From the NCBI GenBank assembly GCA_964634005.1, contig CAZWKQ010000010.1, positions 37,310 to 101,309 on the forward strand: a stretch of DNA of 64,000 bases, given 5' to 3'. The notes beneath the pieces were generated by a model. It worked only from the letters and a program-made list of their open reading frames with translations, was not told where the DNA came from and searched no databases. Made by a program: the position numbers and the translations under genes. Positions 27,044 through 35,136 of the stretch are shown here, piece by piece; positions within the stretch are counted from its first letter, which is position 1, and each line of letters begins with the position of its first letter. The stretch is from CAZWKQ01 sp964634005 (GTDB lineage: Bacteria > Bacteroidota > Bacteroidia > Bacteroidales > JACABE01).

Positions 27044-29812
27044 TTAATGAGCCTCCAACCAGTTATTGCCGATATTAACCTCAACTTCAATCGAAGAACT
27101 CAAAGGCAAGGCGTTTTTCATTTCATTAACAATAATTTCTTTTGCCTTATCTAATTCCGGTTTAAAAATATCGAAAACCAATTCGTCGTGTACCTGCATT
27201 ATAAGCTTCGATTGCAAATTGTTGGTTTTAAATTCCTTGTGAATATTTATCATGGCAATTTTAATCATATCGGCCGAGGAGCCTTGAATAGGAGCATTTA
27301 TTGCATTTCTTTCGGCAAATCCTCTTTGATTGAAATTTGCAGAGTTTATATCGTTCAAATACCTTTTACGTCCTAATATTGTTTGCACATAACCGTTTTT
27401 GCGCGCAAAATTTATTATGTTTTCCATATAATTTTTTATACCGGGATACTTTTTGAAATATTGGTCAATAATTGCCGCTGCTTCTTTTCTTGTAATATTT
27501 AACCTTTCGGAAAGACCAAAAGCCGAAATCCCGTAAACTATGCCAAAGTTCACCATTTTAGCGTTGCGTCGCATTTCGGGAGTTACTTCTTCTATAGGAA
27601 TGCCGTAAACTCTCGAGGCCGTGGCAGAATGTATATCGAGGCCGTTACGGAAATCTTCGAGCATATTTTCTTCATTACTCAAACTTGCAATAATTCTGAG
27701 CTCTATCTGAGAATAATCGGCTGATAGTATTGTATAATCTTTGTTTCTCGGGACAAAAGCTTTTCTTATTTCTCTGCCTTTTTCTGTCCTTATGGGAATA
27801 TTTTGCAAGTTGGGATTGTTTGAACTTAATCTGCCGGTAGATGCAACAGCCTGATTGTATGTTGTGTGTATTCTTCCGGTTCGCGGATTAAGCAATAATG
27901 GATGTGTGTCAACATAAGTCGATTTAAGCTTTGTTAGCGAACGATACTCCAAAATTTTTGGAATTATAGGATGTTTATACATTAATTTCTGTAAAATCTC
28001 CTCCCCTGTTGAGTACTGCTTTGTTTTGGTTTGTTTAGGATTTTCGATAATTTTGAGTTTGTTGAAAAGTATTTCACCAAGTTGTTTTGGAGATGATATA
28101 TTGAAAGGCTGACCTGCCAATGATATAATTTCTTTTTCAACTTTGCTTATTTCATTGGCAAGTTCAATTGAGTATTGATTCAAAGCTTCCGTGTCCACTT
28201 TAACGCCTTCTACCTCCATATCGACCAAAACAGGCAATAAAGGCATTTCAACATTGTAAAAAAGACTTTCAAGATTTTGTTCTTTTAATTTTTGCTCAAA
28301 TAACAATTTCAATTGTAGAGTAATATCGGCATCTTCAGCGGCATATTCTTTAATTGTTTCTATATCGACATCTCTCATGCTTCTTTGATTCTTATCCTTT
28401 TTGCCAATCAAGTCTTCTATAGGAACCATATTATAGTCGAGGTAGGTTTTAGCCAGAAAATCGAGTTTATTTCGCATGTCAGGTTGTAATAAATAGTGAG
28501 CTATCATAGTATCGAACAATTTACCAGAAACTTTTATCTCATACCAGTTCAGTACTTCGATATCAAACTTTAGGTTATGACCTACCTTCTCAATATTTTG
28601 ATTTTCGAAGAAAGGTTTAAAAATACTTACTATTTCCAAAGCATCATTATACAATTCAGGTATCGGGATGTAGTATGCTTCAAACGGCTTGAAACAAAAT
28701 GACATTCCTACTAATTCGCAATTATTGGGGTCTAATCCCGTTGTTTCTGTATCAATACTTACACTTTTTTGTTGCAACAATAGATATACTAATCCGTGAA
28801 TAGCATCAATATTATCAATTAAATGATATTTATGAGCGGTATTTTTAATTGATTTTTCTTCAAAATTTACTTCAATATCGGAATTACTGAAAAGATTAAA
28901 ACTTGCCTCGTCGGATGCAGGTCGTAACGATAAATCGGTAAACACTCTTTTAGCAAAAGTTCTGAATTCCAATTCGTCCAGTATTTGTTTTAGTAGTTTG
29001 GTATTAGGTTTTTCGAGCAATAGTTTTTCCTGTTCAAATTCAATAGGAACGTCTAATATTATTGTTGCAAGATTTTTCGATGCTATTGCCTGATCGGCAT
29101 ACTGAATAATTTTATTGCGAAGTTTCTCGTTACTTACCTTATTTGCATTAGCTATCAGATTTTCAATATTATCAAACTCTGCGATTAGCTTTCGAGCAGT
29201 AACTTCACCAATTCCGGGTATTCCGGGTATATTATCTGAAGCATCGCCCCATAATCCGAGCATATCAATTACCTGCTCGGGACGTTTTATCCCGAATTTT
29301 TCGCATACTTGTTCTTTCCCGATTATTTCGGCTTTTTCACCCATTCTGCCCGGTTTATAAATCAATATTTTGTCATTTACAAGCTGACCAAAATCCTTGT
29401 CGGGAGTTACCATATATGTGATGAAACCTTCCCTTTCTGCTTTTTTGGCAAGAGTTCCAATAACATCGTCGGCTTCGTAACCATCAACAAACAGAATTGG
29501 AATATTAAATGCTTCGATTAATGACTTGATATACGGTATTGACTTTGACAAATCTTCGGGCATCTCCTGTCGATTAGCTTTATAATCGGCAAAGTCGTCA
29601 TGACGAAATGTAGGAGCAATTGTATCAAATGCAACACCAATATGCGTTGGTTTTTCATTTTTTATCAAATCGTACAAAGTATTTGCAAATCCGAGTATTG
29701 CCGATGTATTAAGCCCTTTGGAATTTATTCTCGGGTTTTTATTAAGTGCATAAAAAGCTCTGTATATCAAAGCCATTGCATCTAAAAGATATAGTTTTTT
29801 TTCTGTTTGCAT
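27044..29812 (-). CDS. polA: DNA polymerase I
   Basis: A 922-residue polymerase used for Okazaki fragment processing and repair. It has all three domains: an N-terminal 5' nuclease (AFDTIAPTFRHDDF, GDASDNIPGIPGIG), a 3'-5' proofreading exonuclease with an intact acidic site (SIDTETTGLDP, GHNLKFDIEVL), and a family A polymerase (SADYSQIELRIIA, RRNAKMVNFGIVYG, MQVHDELVFD). ATG 29812 is preferred; a TTG immediately upstream (29815) would add one residue. It ends close to the shared terminator. Confidence 0.95.
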   Translation of the reverse strand: MQTEKKLYLLDAMALIYRAFYALNKNPRINSKGLNTSAILGFANTLYDLIKNEKPTHIGVAFDTIAPTFRHDDFADYKANRQEMPEDLSKSIPYIKSLIEAFNIPILFVDGYEADDVIGTLAKKAEREGFITYMVTPDKDFGQLVNDKILIYKPGRMGEKAEIIGKEQVCEKFGIKRPEQVIDMLGLWGDASDNIPGIPGIGEVTARKLIAEFDNIENLIANANKVSNEKLRNKIIQYADQAIASKNLATIILDVPIEFEQEKLLLEKPNTKLLKQILDELEFRTFAKRVFTDLSLRPASDEASFNLFSNSDIEVNFEEKSIKNTAHKYHLIDNIDAIHGLVYLLLQQKSVSIDTETTGLDPNNCELVGMSFCFKPFEAYYIPIPELYNDALEIVSIFKPFFENQNIEKVGHNLKFDIEVLNWYEIKVSGKLFDTMIAHYLLQPDMRNKLDFLAKTYLDYNMVPIEDLIGKKDKNQRSMRDVDIETIKEYAAEDADITLQLKLLFEQKLKEQNLESLFYNVEMPLLPVLVDMEVEGVKVDTEALNQYSIELANEISKVEKEIISLAGQPFNISSPKQLGEILFNKLKIIENPKQTKTKQYSTGEEILQKLMYKHPIIPKILEYRSLTKLKSTYVDTHPLLLNPRTGRIHTTYNQAVASTGRLSSNNPNLQNIPIRTEKGREIRKAFVPRNKDYTILSADYSQIELRIIASLSNEENMLEDFRNGLDIHSATASRVYGIPIEEVTPEMRRNAKMVNFGIVYGISAFGLSERLNITRKEAAAIIDQYFKKYPGIKNYMENIINFARKNGYVQTILGRKRYLNDINSANFNQRGFAERNAINAPIQGSSADMIKIAMINIHKEFKTNNLQSKLIMQVHDELVFDIFKPELDKAKEIIVNEMKNALPLSSSIEVEVNIGNNWLEAH

Positions 29813-29876
29813 CAAGTTGATTATTTTTCGATAAAATTAAAAATAATAACAGTTCAAAAATTAATTTTTAAGCTTA

Positions 29877-29910
29877 TTGAAAAATATTCTGAAAAATTGA
29901 ATTACATTTG
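29877..29910 (+). promoter_or_regulatory. Promoter of the PepSY-like gene
   Basis: TTG at 29877-29879 and TACATTTG at 29903-29910, with a 23-base spacer, resemble the Bacteroidota consensus. The leader to the ATG at 29993 would be about 75 bases and is very AT-rich. Confidence 0.45.
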
Positions 29911-29992
29911 TTTTTAAAAAATTAATTATTTATAAAAATTTATAAATTTAATTAATTAATTCAAAATCAGTTATAAATAAAATTATTTTGAA

Positions 29993-30439
29993 ATGAAAAA
30001 TCTTGTGTTTATTTTAGCAATTATTCTTTGGGCAAATAATATTAACTATGCTCAAAAATTAAACCCGAAAGACGTTCCATTACAAATTGCAAATGATTTT
30101 AAGGGGCGCTTTCCCGAAGCAACAGGAGTAAAATGGCAGAAAGAAGGAAAATTTCTGCAGGCATTTTTCGTAAACGATGGTAATAAAATGGTTGCAGAAT
30201 ACGATAACAATACTTGGGTAAAAACAAAATGGATTATACCCGGCAATATTGCTCCAACAAAAATTAAAGAATACGTAGGGAAATACTATCAGGGCTATAA
30301 AATAAAAGAAATCTTTTTTGTTGATACCAATTACTCCGAAAGAGACTATGAAGTAGAAATTTCGAAAAACAAAAAAGATATAACCAGGTTAATATTTGAT
30401 ATAAGTTGTAATTTTATCCGATTGGACGAACAAAAATAA
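29993..30439 (+). CDS. Exported PepSY-like domain protein
   Basis: A 148-residue protein with a signal peptide (MKNLVFILAIILWANNINYA, then QKLN) and a repeated small fold of the PepSY-like/DUF2874 kind: FKGRFPEATGVKWQKEGKF and later the second half with YYQGYKIKEIFF. Such proteins are common in the Bacteroidota periplasm; a protease-inhibitor-like role is proposed for PepSY domains but is not shown here. nadB follows after nine bases. Confidence 0.75.
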   Translation: MKNLVFILAIILWANNINYAQKLNPKDVPLQIANDFKGRFPEATGVKWQKEGKFLQAFFVNDGNKMVAEYDNNTWVKTKWIIPGNIAPTKIKEYVGKYYQGYKIKEIFFVDTNYSERDYEVEISKNKKDITRLIFDISCNFIRLDEQK

Positions 30440-30448
30440 AAATGATAG

Positions 30449-32035
30449 ATGAGATATAAGGTTGATTTTCTGGTAATAGGCTCAGGAATTGCCGGACTAA
30501 GTTTTGCATTGAAGGTTGCCGATTACGGCAAGGTTTGTATTGTTACCAAGTCGAAGGCCGAAGAAGGTTCCACAAAATACGCACAGGGAGGGATAGCAGC
30601 GGTTATGTACACTCCCGATACTTACGAAAAGCATATACAGGATACTATAATAGCAGGAGATCGTTTATCCGACGAAAAAATAGTAAGAATAACTATCACC
30701 GAATCAACCGACAGGGTAAAGGAGCTAATTGAATGGGGTACCGAATTTGACAGGACATCATCAGGAAAATTCGATTTGGCAAGAGAAGGAGGACATTCGG
30801 AATTCAGAGTGTTACATCACAAAGATAATACCGGCAACGAAATTGAAAGAGCTTTATTGGAAAATGTTAAAAAACATCCTAATATTGAACTTAAAGAAGA
30901 TCACTTTACTATAGACATTATCACACAACATCATCTTGGTATAGAAGTAAACCGAAGAACTCCCGATATAAGTTGCTATGGAGCTTATGTTTTGAACACT
31001 AAAAATCAACAGATTGATACAATATTGGCACGAAAAACCATGCTTGCAACAGGAGGCATAGGAAATGTTTATAATACCACTACAAATCCTGCCATATCTA
31101 CCGGAGACGGAATTTCTATGGTATATAGAGCAAAAGGTAAAGTTGAAAATATGGAGTTTATTCAATTTCATCCAACTTCACTTTATAATCCCAACGAGAA
31201 ACCTTCATTTTTGATAAGCGAAGCATTGAGGGGTTTTGGAGCTGTTTTGAAAGACCACAATGGCAATGAATTTATGCAAAAATACGATTCGCGAGGTTCA
31301 CTTGCACCTCGCGATATTGTTGCCAGAGCTATCGACAGCGAAATGAAAATAAACGGATGGGACTACGTTTTTTTAGACGCAAGGCATCTTGAAAAAAGTC
31401 GTCTTATTGATCATTTCCCTACTATTTACGCTAAATGCCTAACTATAGGCATAGACATTACAAAAGAAATGATACCGGTAGTTCCAGCGGCTCATTACAG
31501 TTGCGGCGGTATTAAAGTCGATGAATGGGGCAGAAGCTCAATACAAAACCTATATGCTTCGGGAGAATGCGCATCCACAGGATTACACGGTGCAAACCGT
31601 TTAGCATCGAATTCGCTGCTCGAATCGCTCGTTTTTTCACATAGAGCAAGCGTTGATGCTTTAAAAAATTTTAAAAATATTGAGTTTTGCAACTCCATCC
31701 CCGATTGGAACGCCGAAGGTATGGTGCTGAACGAAGAAATGGTACTTATTACCCAATCGCTAAAAGAACTGCAACAAATTATGTCAAACTATGTTGGTAT
31801 AGTCAGGTCGAATTTGCGTTTAAAACGTGCTTTGGACAGACTAAACATCCTTTATCGAGAAACTGAAGACTTATATAACAAATCAATACTGACAAAGCAA
31901 ATATGTGAACTTAGAAATTTAATAAACATAGGATATTTGATAATTAAAATGGCTATGGAAAGAAAAGAAAGCATAGGACTGCATTACTCAATAGATTACG
32001 CCCGCAGAAATGAAAATAATTTTAAAAACAATTAA
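30449..32035 (+). CDS. nadB: L-aspartate oxidase
   Basis: A 528-residue FAD enzyme that oxidises L-aspartate to iminoaspartate, the first step of NAD synthesis. The dinucleotide-binding motif is GSGIAGLS (about residues 10-17). The flavin and active-site signatures are GSTKYAQGGIAAV, REGGHSEFRVLHHKD, EFIQFHPTSL and SCGGIKVDEWGRSS, followed by ASGECASTGLHGANRLASNSL in two parts. The helical C-terminal domain separates it from fumarate reductase. No nadA or nadC is in the window. Confidence 0.94.
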   Translation: MRYKVDFLVIGSGIAGLSFALKVADYGKVCIVTKSKAEEGSTKYAQGGIAAVMYTPDTYEKHIQDTIIAGDRLSDEKIVRITITESTDRVKELIEWGTEFDRTSSGKFDLAREGGHSEFRVLHHKDNTGNEIERALLENVKKHPNIELKEDHFTIDIITQHHLGIEVNRRTPDISCYGAYVLNTKNQQIDTILARKTMLATGGIGNVYNTTTNPAISTGDGISMVYRAKGKVENMEFIQFHPTSLYNPNEKPSFLISEALRGFGAVLKDHNGNEFMQKYDSRGSLAPRDIVARAIDSEMKINGWDYVFLDARHLEKSRLIDHFPTIYAKCLTIGIDITKEMIPVVPAAHYSCGGIKVDEWGRSSIQNLYASGECASTGLHGANRLASNSLLESLVFSHRASVDALKNFKNIEFCNSIPDWNAEGMVLNEEMVLITQSLKELQQIMSNYVGIVRSNLRLKRALDRLNILYRETEDLYNKSILTKQICELRNLINIGYLIIKMAMERKESIGLHYSIDYARRNENNFKNN

Positions 32036-32048
32036 AAAATAAACATTT

Positions 32049-32696
32049 ATGAAAAAGTTTGCAGTAATATTGTCAGGATGTGGTGTTTACGACGGCTCCG
32101 AAATACACGAAGCTGTTCTTACACTTTTAGCTATTGATAAAAACAAAGCATCCTATCAGGCTTTTGCTCCTGATATTCAACAATTTCATGTTGTAGATCA
32201 TTACAGAGGTAAACCAACAGATGAAAAAAGAAATGTTTTGACTGAATCGGCACGTATTGCCAGAGGAAATATAAAAGCATTATCGGAGTTCAATTCTAAA
32301 GATTACGATGCCTTAGTTATACCCGGCGGTTTCGGATGTGCAAAAAACTTATCCGACTACGCATTTAAGGGTGCAGATATAAATGTAAACAAAGAGGTTG
32401 AAAATGCCATTTTATCTATGATAGAAGCCGATAAACCCGTTGGTGCATTATGTATTGCTCCGGTTCTATTAGCTAAAATAATTAATGGTGTTGAAATAAC
32501 TGTAGGAAATGACGAAACTACAATTAACAACGTTGAAAAATTAGGTGCTTTACACACAAAAACTTCAAACACCGATGTTATTAAGGATTCAAAAAGGAAA
32601 ATTTTTACAACTCCTTGTTACATGCTTGATGTGAGCATATCAAAAATTGCCGAAAGTACTGATAGTTTAATTAAAGAAATGCTGAAATATATGTAA
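32049..32696 (+). CDS. elbB: ElbB glyoxalase-like DJ-1/PfpI family protein
   Basis: A 215-residue class I glutamine-amidotransferase-like protein matching ElbB (isoprenoid biosynthesis protein with amidotransferase-like domain). Features are ILSGCGVYDGSEIHEA, VIPGGFGCAKNLSDYA and the nucleophile-elbow cysteine in GALCIAPVLLAK. E. coli ElbB shows weak glyoxalase activity; the physiological role is uncertain. It follows nadB by 13 bases. Confidence 0.9.
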   Translation: MKKFAVILSGCGVYDGSEIHEAVLTLLAIDKNKASYQAFAPDIQQFHVVDHYRGKPTDEKRNVLTESARIARGNIKALSEFNSKDYDALVIPGGFGCAKNLSDYAFKGADINVNKEVENAILSMIEADKPVGALCIAPVLLAKIINGVEITVGNDETTINNVEKLGALHTKTSNTDVIKDSKRKIFTTPCYMLDVSISKIAESTDSLIKEMLKYM

Positions 32697-32726
32697 TTCA
32701 ACATTTTATCTGATTTTTTAAAATAT

Positions 32727-33206
32727 ATGAAGTTATTTTTTATTTTCGTCGTATTCTCAATTTTTACTGTTTCAGTAAGTTCTCAAAAGATACTTCTTCT
32801 TGAGAAACCCGGAACTGTTAATAATATAAAATACAGAATCGGTGATAGGATTGATATTTATACTAAAGAAAAAATAAACTATTCAGGAATAATTACTTAT
32901 ATCGGAGATAGTACAATAAATGTAAATTACAGCAAAATCAAAATATCTGAAATCCAATATATCAACATTCGACGTCTTTTACCTTCAATTATCAACGGAA
33001 TAGGAGTTCAGGGAGGGCTTGCCTATATTGGAATTGACTGTATAAACAATTCTATCAATAATGAAACCCCTATTTTGAGGAAAACAACTCTAAAAACTGG
33101 ACTATTTTTCTTGGGAACAGGACTTTTGGCGGACATTTTCAGCAAAAGCAAAAGAAAAATTGACGGAAAAAAATGGAGAATTAGTATTTTAGACTTCGAT
33201 AAATAA
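32727..33206 (+). CDS. Small exported protein of unknown function
   Basis: A 159-residue protein with a signal peptide (MKLFFIFVVFSIFTVSVSS, then QKILL), a beta-rich N-terminal half (IGDRIDIYTKEKINYSG, which may bind a ligand or form a small barrel) and a hydrophobic C-terminal segment (TTLKTGLFFLGTGLLADIF) followed by a basic tail. I recognise no family. It lies 30 bases after elbB. Confidence 0.6.
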   Translation: MKLFFIFVVFSIFTVSVSSQKILLLEKPGTVNNIKYRIGDRIDIYTKEKINYSGIITYIGDSTINVNYSKIKISEIQYINIRRLLPSIINGIGVQGGLAYIGIDCINNSINNETPILRKTTLKTGLFFLGTGLLADIFSKSKRKIDGKKWRISILDFDK

Positions 33207-33215
33207 AATTTTTTA

Positions 33216-33245
33216 TTTGTAATTAAAAGATTTTTAATATCTTTG
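33216..33245 (+). promoter_or_regulatory. Promoter of rimP-nusA-infB
   Basis: TTTG at 33216-33219, an 18-base spacer and TATCTTTG at 33238-33245 form a textbook Bacteroidota sigma-A promoter. Transcription is expected near 33251, giving a leader of about 88 bases. Confidence 0.8.
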
Positions 33246-33250
33246 CATTC

Positions 33251-33338
33251 GATTTGCAGGGACAGAAAACGCTAAGAGATTACTAATTTGTAAAGATATT
33301 GTGAGGGGGCAGATGTCCCCTCTTTTATTAAAAGTAAT
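33251..33338 (+). promoter_or_regulatory. Structured leader of rimP with attenuator-like hairpin
   Basis: A GC-rich hairpin (GAGGGGGC, loop AGAT, GTCCCCTC at 33303-33322), followed by TTTTATT, resembles an intrinsic terminator 12 bases before the rimP ATG. An upstream GGGACA (33259-33264) can pair with TGTCCC (33314-33319) inside the hairpin, so two exclusive folds are possible. This suggests attenuation of the rimP-nusA-infB operon, perhaps autoregulated by NusA; the regulator is inferred. Confidence 0.5.
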
Positions 33339-33803
33339 ATGATTAACAGAGAATTAATTGAAAATATTGTAAACGAAAAACTTGTAAATACCGATAAATT
33401 TCTTGTTGATGTTGAAATAACACCAACAAACAAAATATCAGTATTTATAGATGGAGACAATGGAATTAAAATTTCTGATTGTGTCGAAGTAAGTCGTTTT
33501 ATTGAAAAAAAACTTGAAAATAGCGAAGAAGTATTTGAGCTAAATGTATCTTCACCAGGTATTAATAATAGTTTATTGATAAAAAGACAATATAAAAAAA
33601 ATATCGGAAGAAAAATACTTGTCAGTCTTGAAGACAAAACCCAAATAACAGGGAAATTGATTGAGGTATCGGAAGATAATATTGTTTTAGAACTTGAAAT
33701 GCCTAAAAAAACAAATAAGAAACAACAATCAGAGTTTGAAGCACAAAAAGTAATAAATTTCAATAATATTAAAGAAGCAAAAGTAATTATTTCGTTTAAA
33801 TAA
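33339..33803 (+). CDS. rimP: Ribosome maturation factor RimP
   Basis: A 154-residue protein needed for 30S subunit maturation. The N-terminal alpha/beta domain has VDVEITPTNKISVFID and DCVEVSRFIEKKLE. A conserved patch VSSPGINNSLLIKRQYKKNIGRK leads into a C-terminal SH3-like barrel (INFNNIKEAKVIISF). The order rimP-nusA-infB is the usual bacterial one, with 27 bases to nusA. Confidence 0.93.
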   Translation: MINRELIENIVNEKLVNTDKFLVDVEITPTNKISVFIDGDNGIKISDCVEVSRFIEKKLENSEEVFELNVSSPGINNSLLIKRQYKKNIGRKILVSLEDKTQITGKLIEVSEDNIVLELEMPKKTNKKQQSEFEAQKVINFNNIKEAKVIISFK

Positions 33804-33830
33804 AAAACAGATAATCAAAAGAATAGAAAA

Positions 33831-35066
33831 ATGGAAAATATCAATTTAGTAGAATCGTTTTCGGAATTCAAAGAATTTAAAAATATCGATCGCGAAACAA
33901 TGATGCGTATTATCGAAGATGTTTTCAGAAGTATGCTTGTTAAAAAATACGGTACTGATGAAAATTTCGATATAACCGTAAACATTGATAAAGGAGACCT
34001 TGAAATATGGCGCAGCAGAACTATTGTGGAGGACGGAACTGCCGAAGACGAGAATTTACAAATAGAATATTCACAAGCAATAAAAATTGAACCTGATTTT
34101 GAAATTGGAGAAGACGTAATTGAAGAAATAAAAATGAAAGATTTCGGCAGGAGAGAGATACTTGCCATAAGACAAAATCTTATTTCAAAAATTCAAGAAT
34201 ACGAAAAAAACAATGTTTACAAAAAATATAAAGAAAAAGTAGGCGAAATTGTTGTTGGAGAGGTATATCAAGTATGGAAAAAAGAAATACTTGTATTAGA
34301 CGATGAAAATATCGAGCTTATACTTCCAAAGTCCGAACAAATACCTTCGGATTTCTATCGCAAAGGTGATACAATAAGAGCTGTTGTGCTTAAAGTTGAA
34401 ATGAAAAACAATACTCCTCACATAATTTTATCGCGTACATCTCCTGTATTTCTCGAAAGACTTTTCGAAGCCGAAGTTCCCGAAGTTTATGACGGACTAA
34501 TCACCATCAAAAATATTGTTAGAGTACCAGGAGAAAAAGCTAAAATTGCTGTTGAATCGTATGACGACAGAATTGACCCTGTAGGAGCTTGTGTTGGAAT
34601 GAAAGGTTCGAGAATTCACGGTATTGTCAGAGAGTTGAGAAATGAAAATATCGACGTTGTTAATTATACAACAAATCCCGAATTATATATTACACGTGCG
34701 TTAAGTCCTGCAAAGATTTCATCAATTAAAATTGACGAAAAAGCCAAAAAAGCTGAGGTTTATATGAAACCCGACCAAGTTTCATTAGCTATAGGAAAAG
34801 GTGGTTATAATATTAAACTAGCAGGAAGACTTACCGGTTATGAAATTGATGTTTACAGAGATACCGATTCATATATCGAAGATGTTGATTTACAAGAATT
34901 CAACGATGAAATCGATCAGTGGATTATTGATGAACTTAAAAATATTGGTTGCGATACCGCAAGAAGCGTAATCGACTTAAGCATCGAAGAACTTGTTAAC
35001 CGTACTGATTTAGAAGAAGAAACAATAAAAGAAGTAATTCGTATTCTTAAGACAGAATTTGAATAA
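33831..35066 (+). CDS. nusA: Transcription termination/antitermination protein NusA
   Basis: A 411-residue RNA polymerase-associated factor controlling pausing, termination and antitermination. It has an N-terminal polymerase-binding domain (about 1-125), an S1 domain (about 135-200, VGEVYQVWKKEILVLD), KH1 and KH2 domains with RVPGEKAKIAVES, DPVGACVGMKGSRI and LAIGKGGYNIKLA, and a short C-terminal helix-hairpin-helix region. The length fits Bacteroidota NusA, which lack the full acidic repeats of E. coli. infB follows after 70 bases. Confidence 0.95.
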   Translation: MENINLVESFSEFKEFKNIDRETMMRIIEDVFRSMLVKKYGTDENFDITVNIDKGDLEIWRSRTIVEDGTAEDENLQIEYSQAIKIEPDFEIGEDVIEEIKMKDFGRREILAIRQNLISKIQEYEKNNVYKKYKEKVGEIVVGEVYQVWKKEILVLDDENIELILPKSEQIPSDFYRKGDTIRAVVLKVEMKNNTPHIILSRTSPVFLERLFEAEVPEVYDGLITIKNIVRVPGEKAKIAVESYDDRIDPVGACVGMKGSRIHGIVRELRNENIDVVNYTTNPELYITRALSPAKISSIKIDEKAKKAEVYMKPDQVSLAIGKGGYNIKLAGRLTGYEIDVYRDTDSYIEDVDLQEFNDEIDQWIIDELKNIGCDTARSVIDLSIEELVNRTDLEEETIKEVIRILKTEFE

Positions 35067-35136
35067 TTTCATTTATATATAAATTACGGGTTTTAAATAA
35101 ATTATTGAATCAATATCAAAAGAAAAAGCAGATAAG

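Noticed and set aside
33272..33763. 163-residue minus-strand frame over rimP
   Set aside because: Antisense to RimP, with Ser/Phe-rich translation typical of shadows of AT-rich genes.
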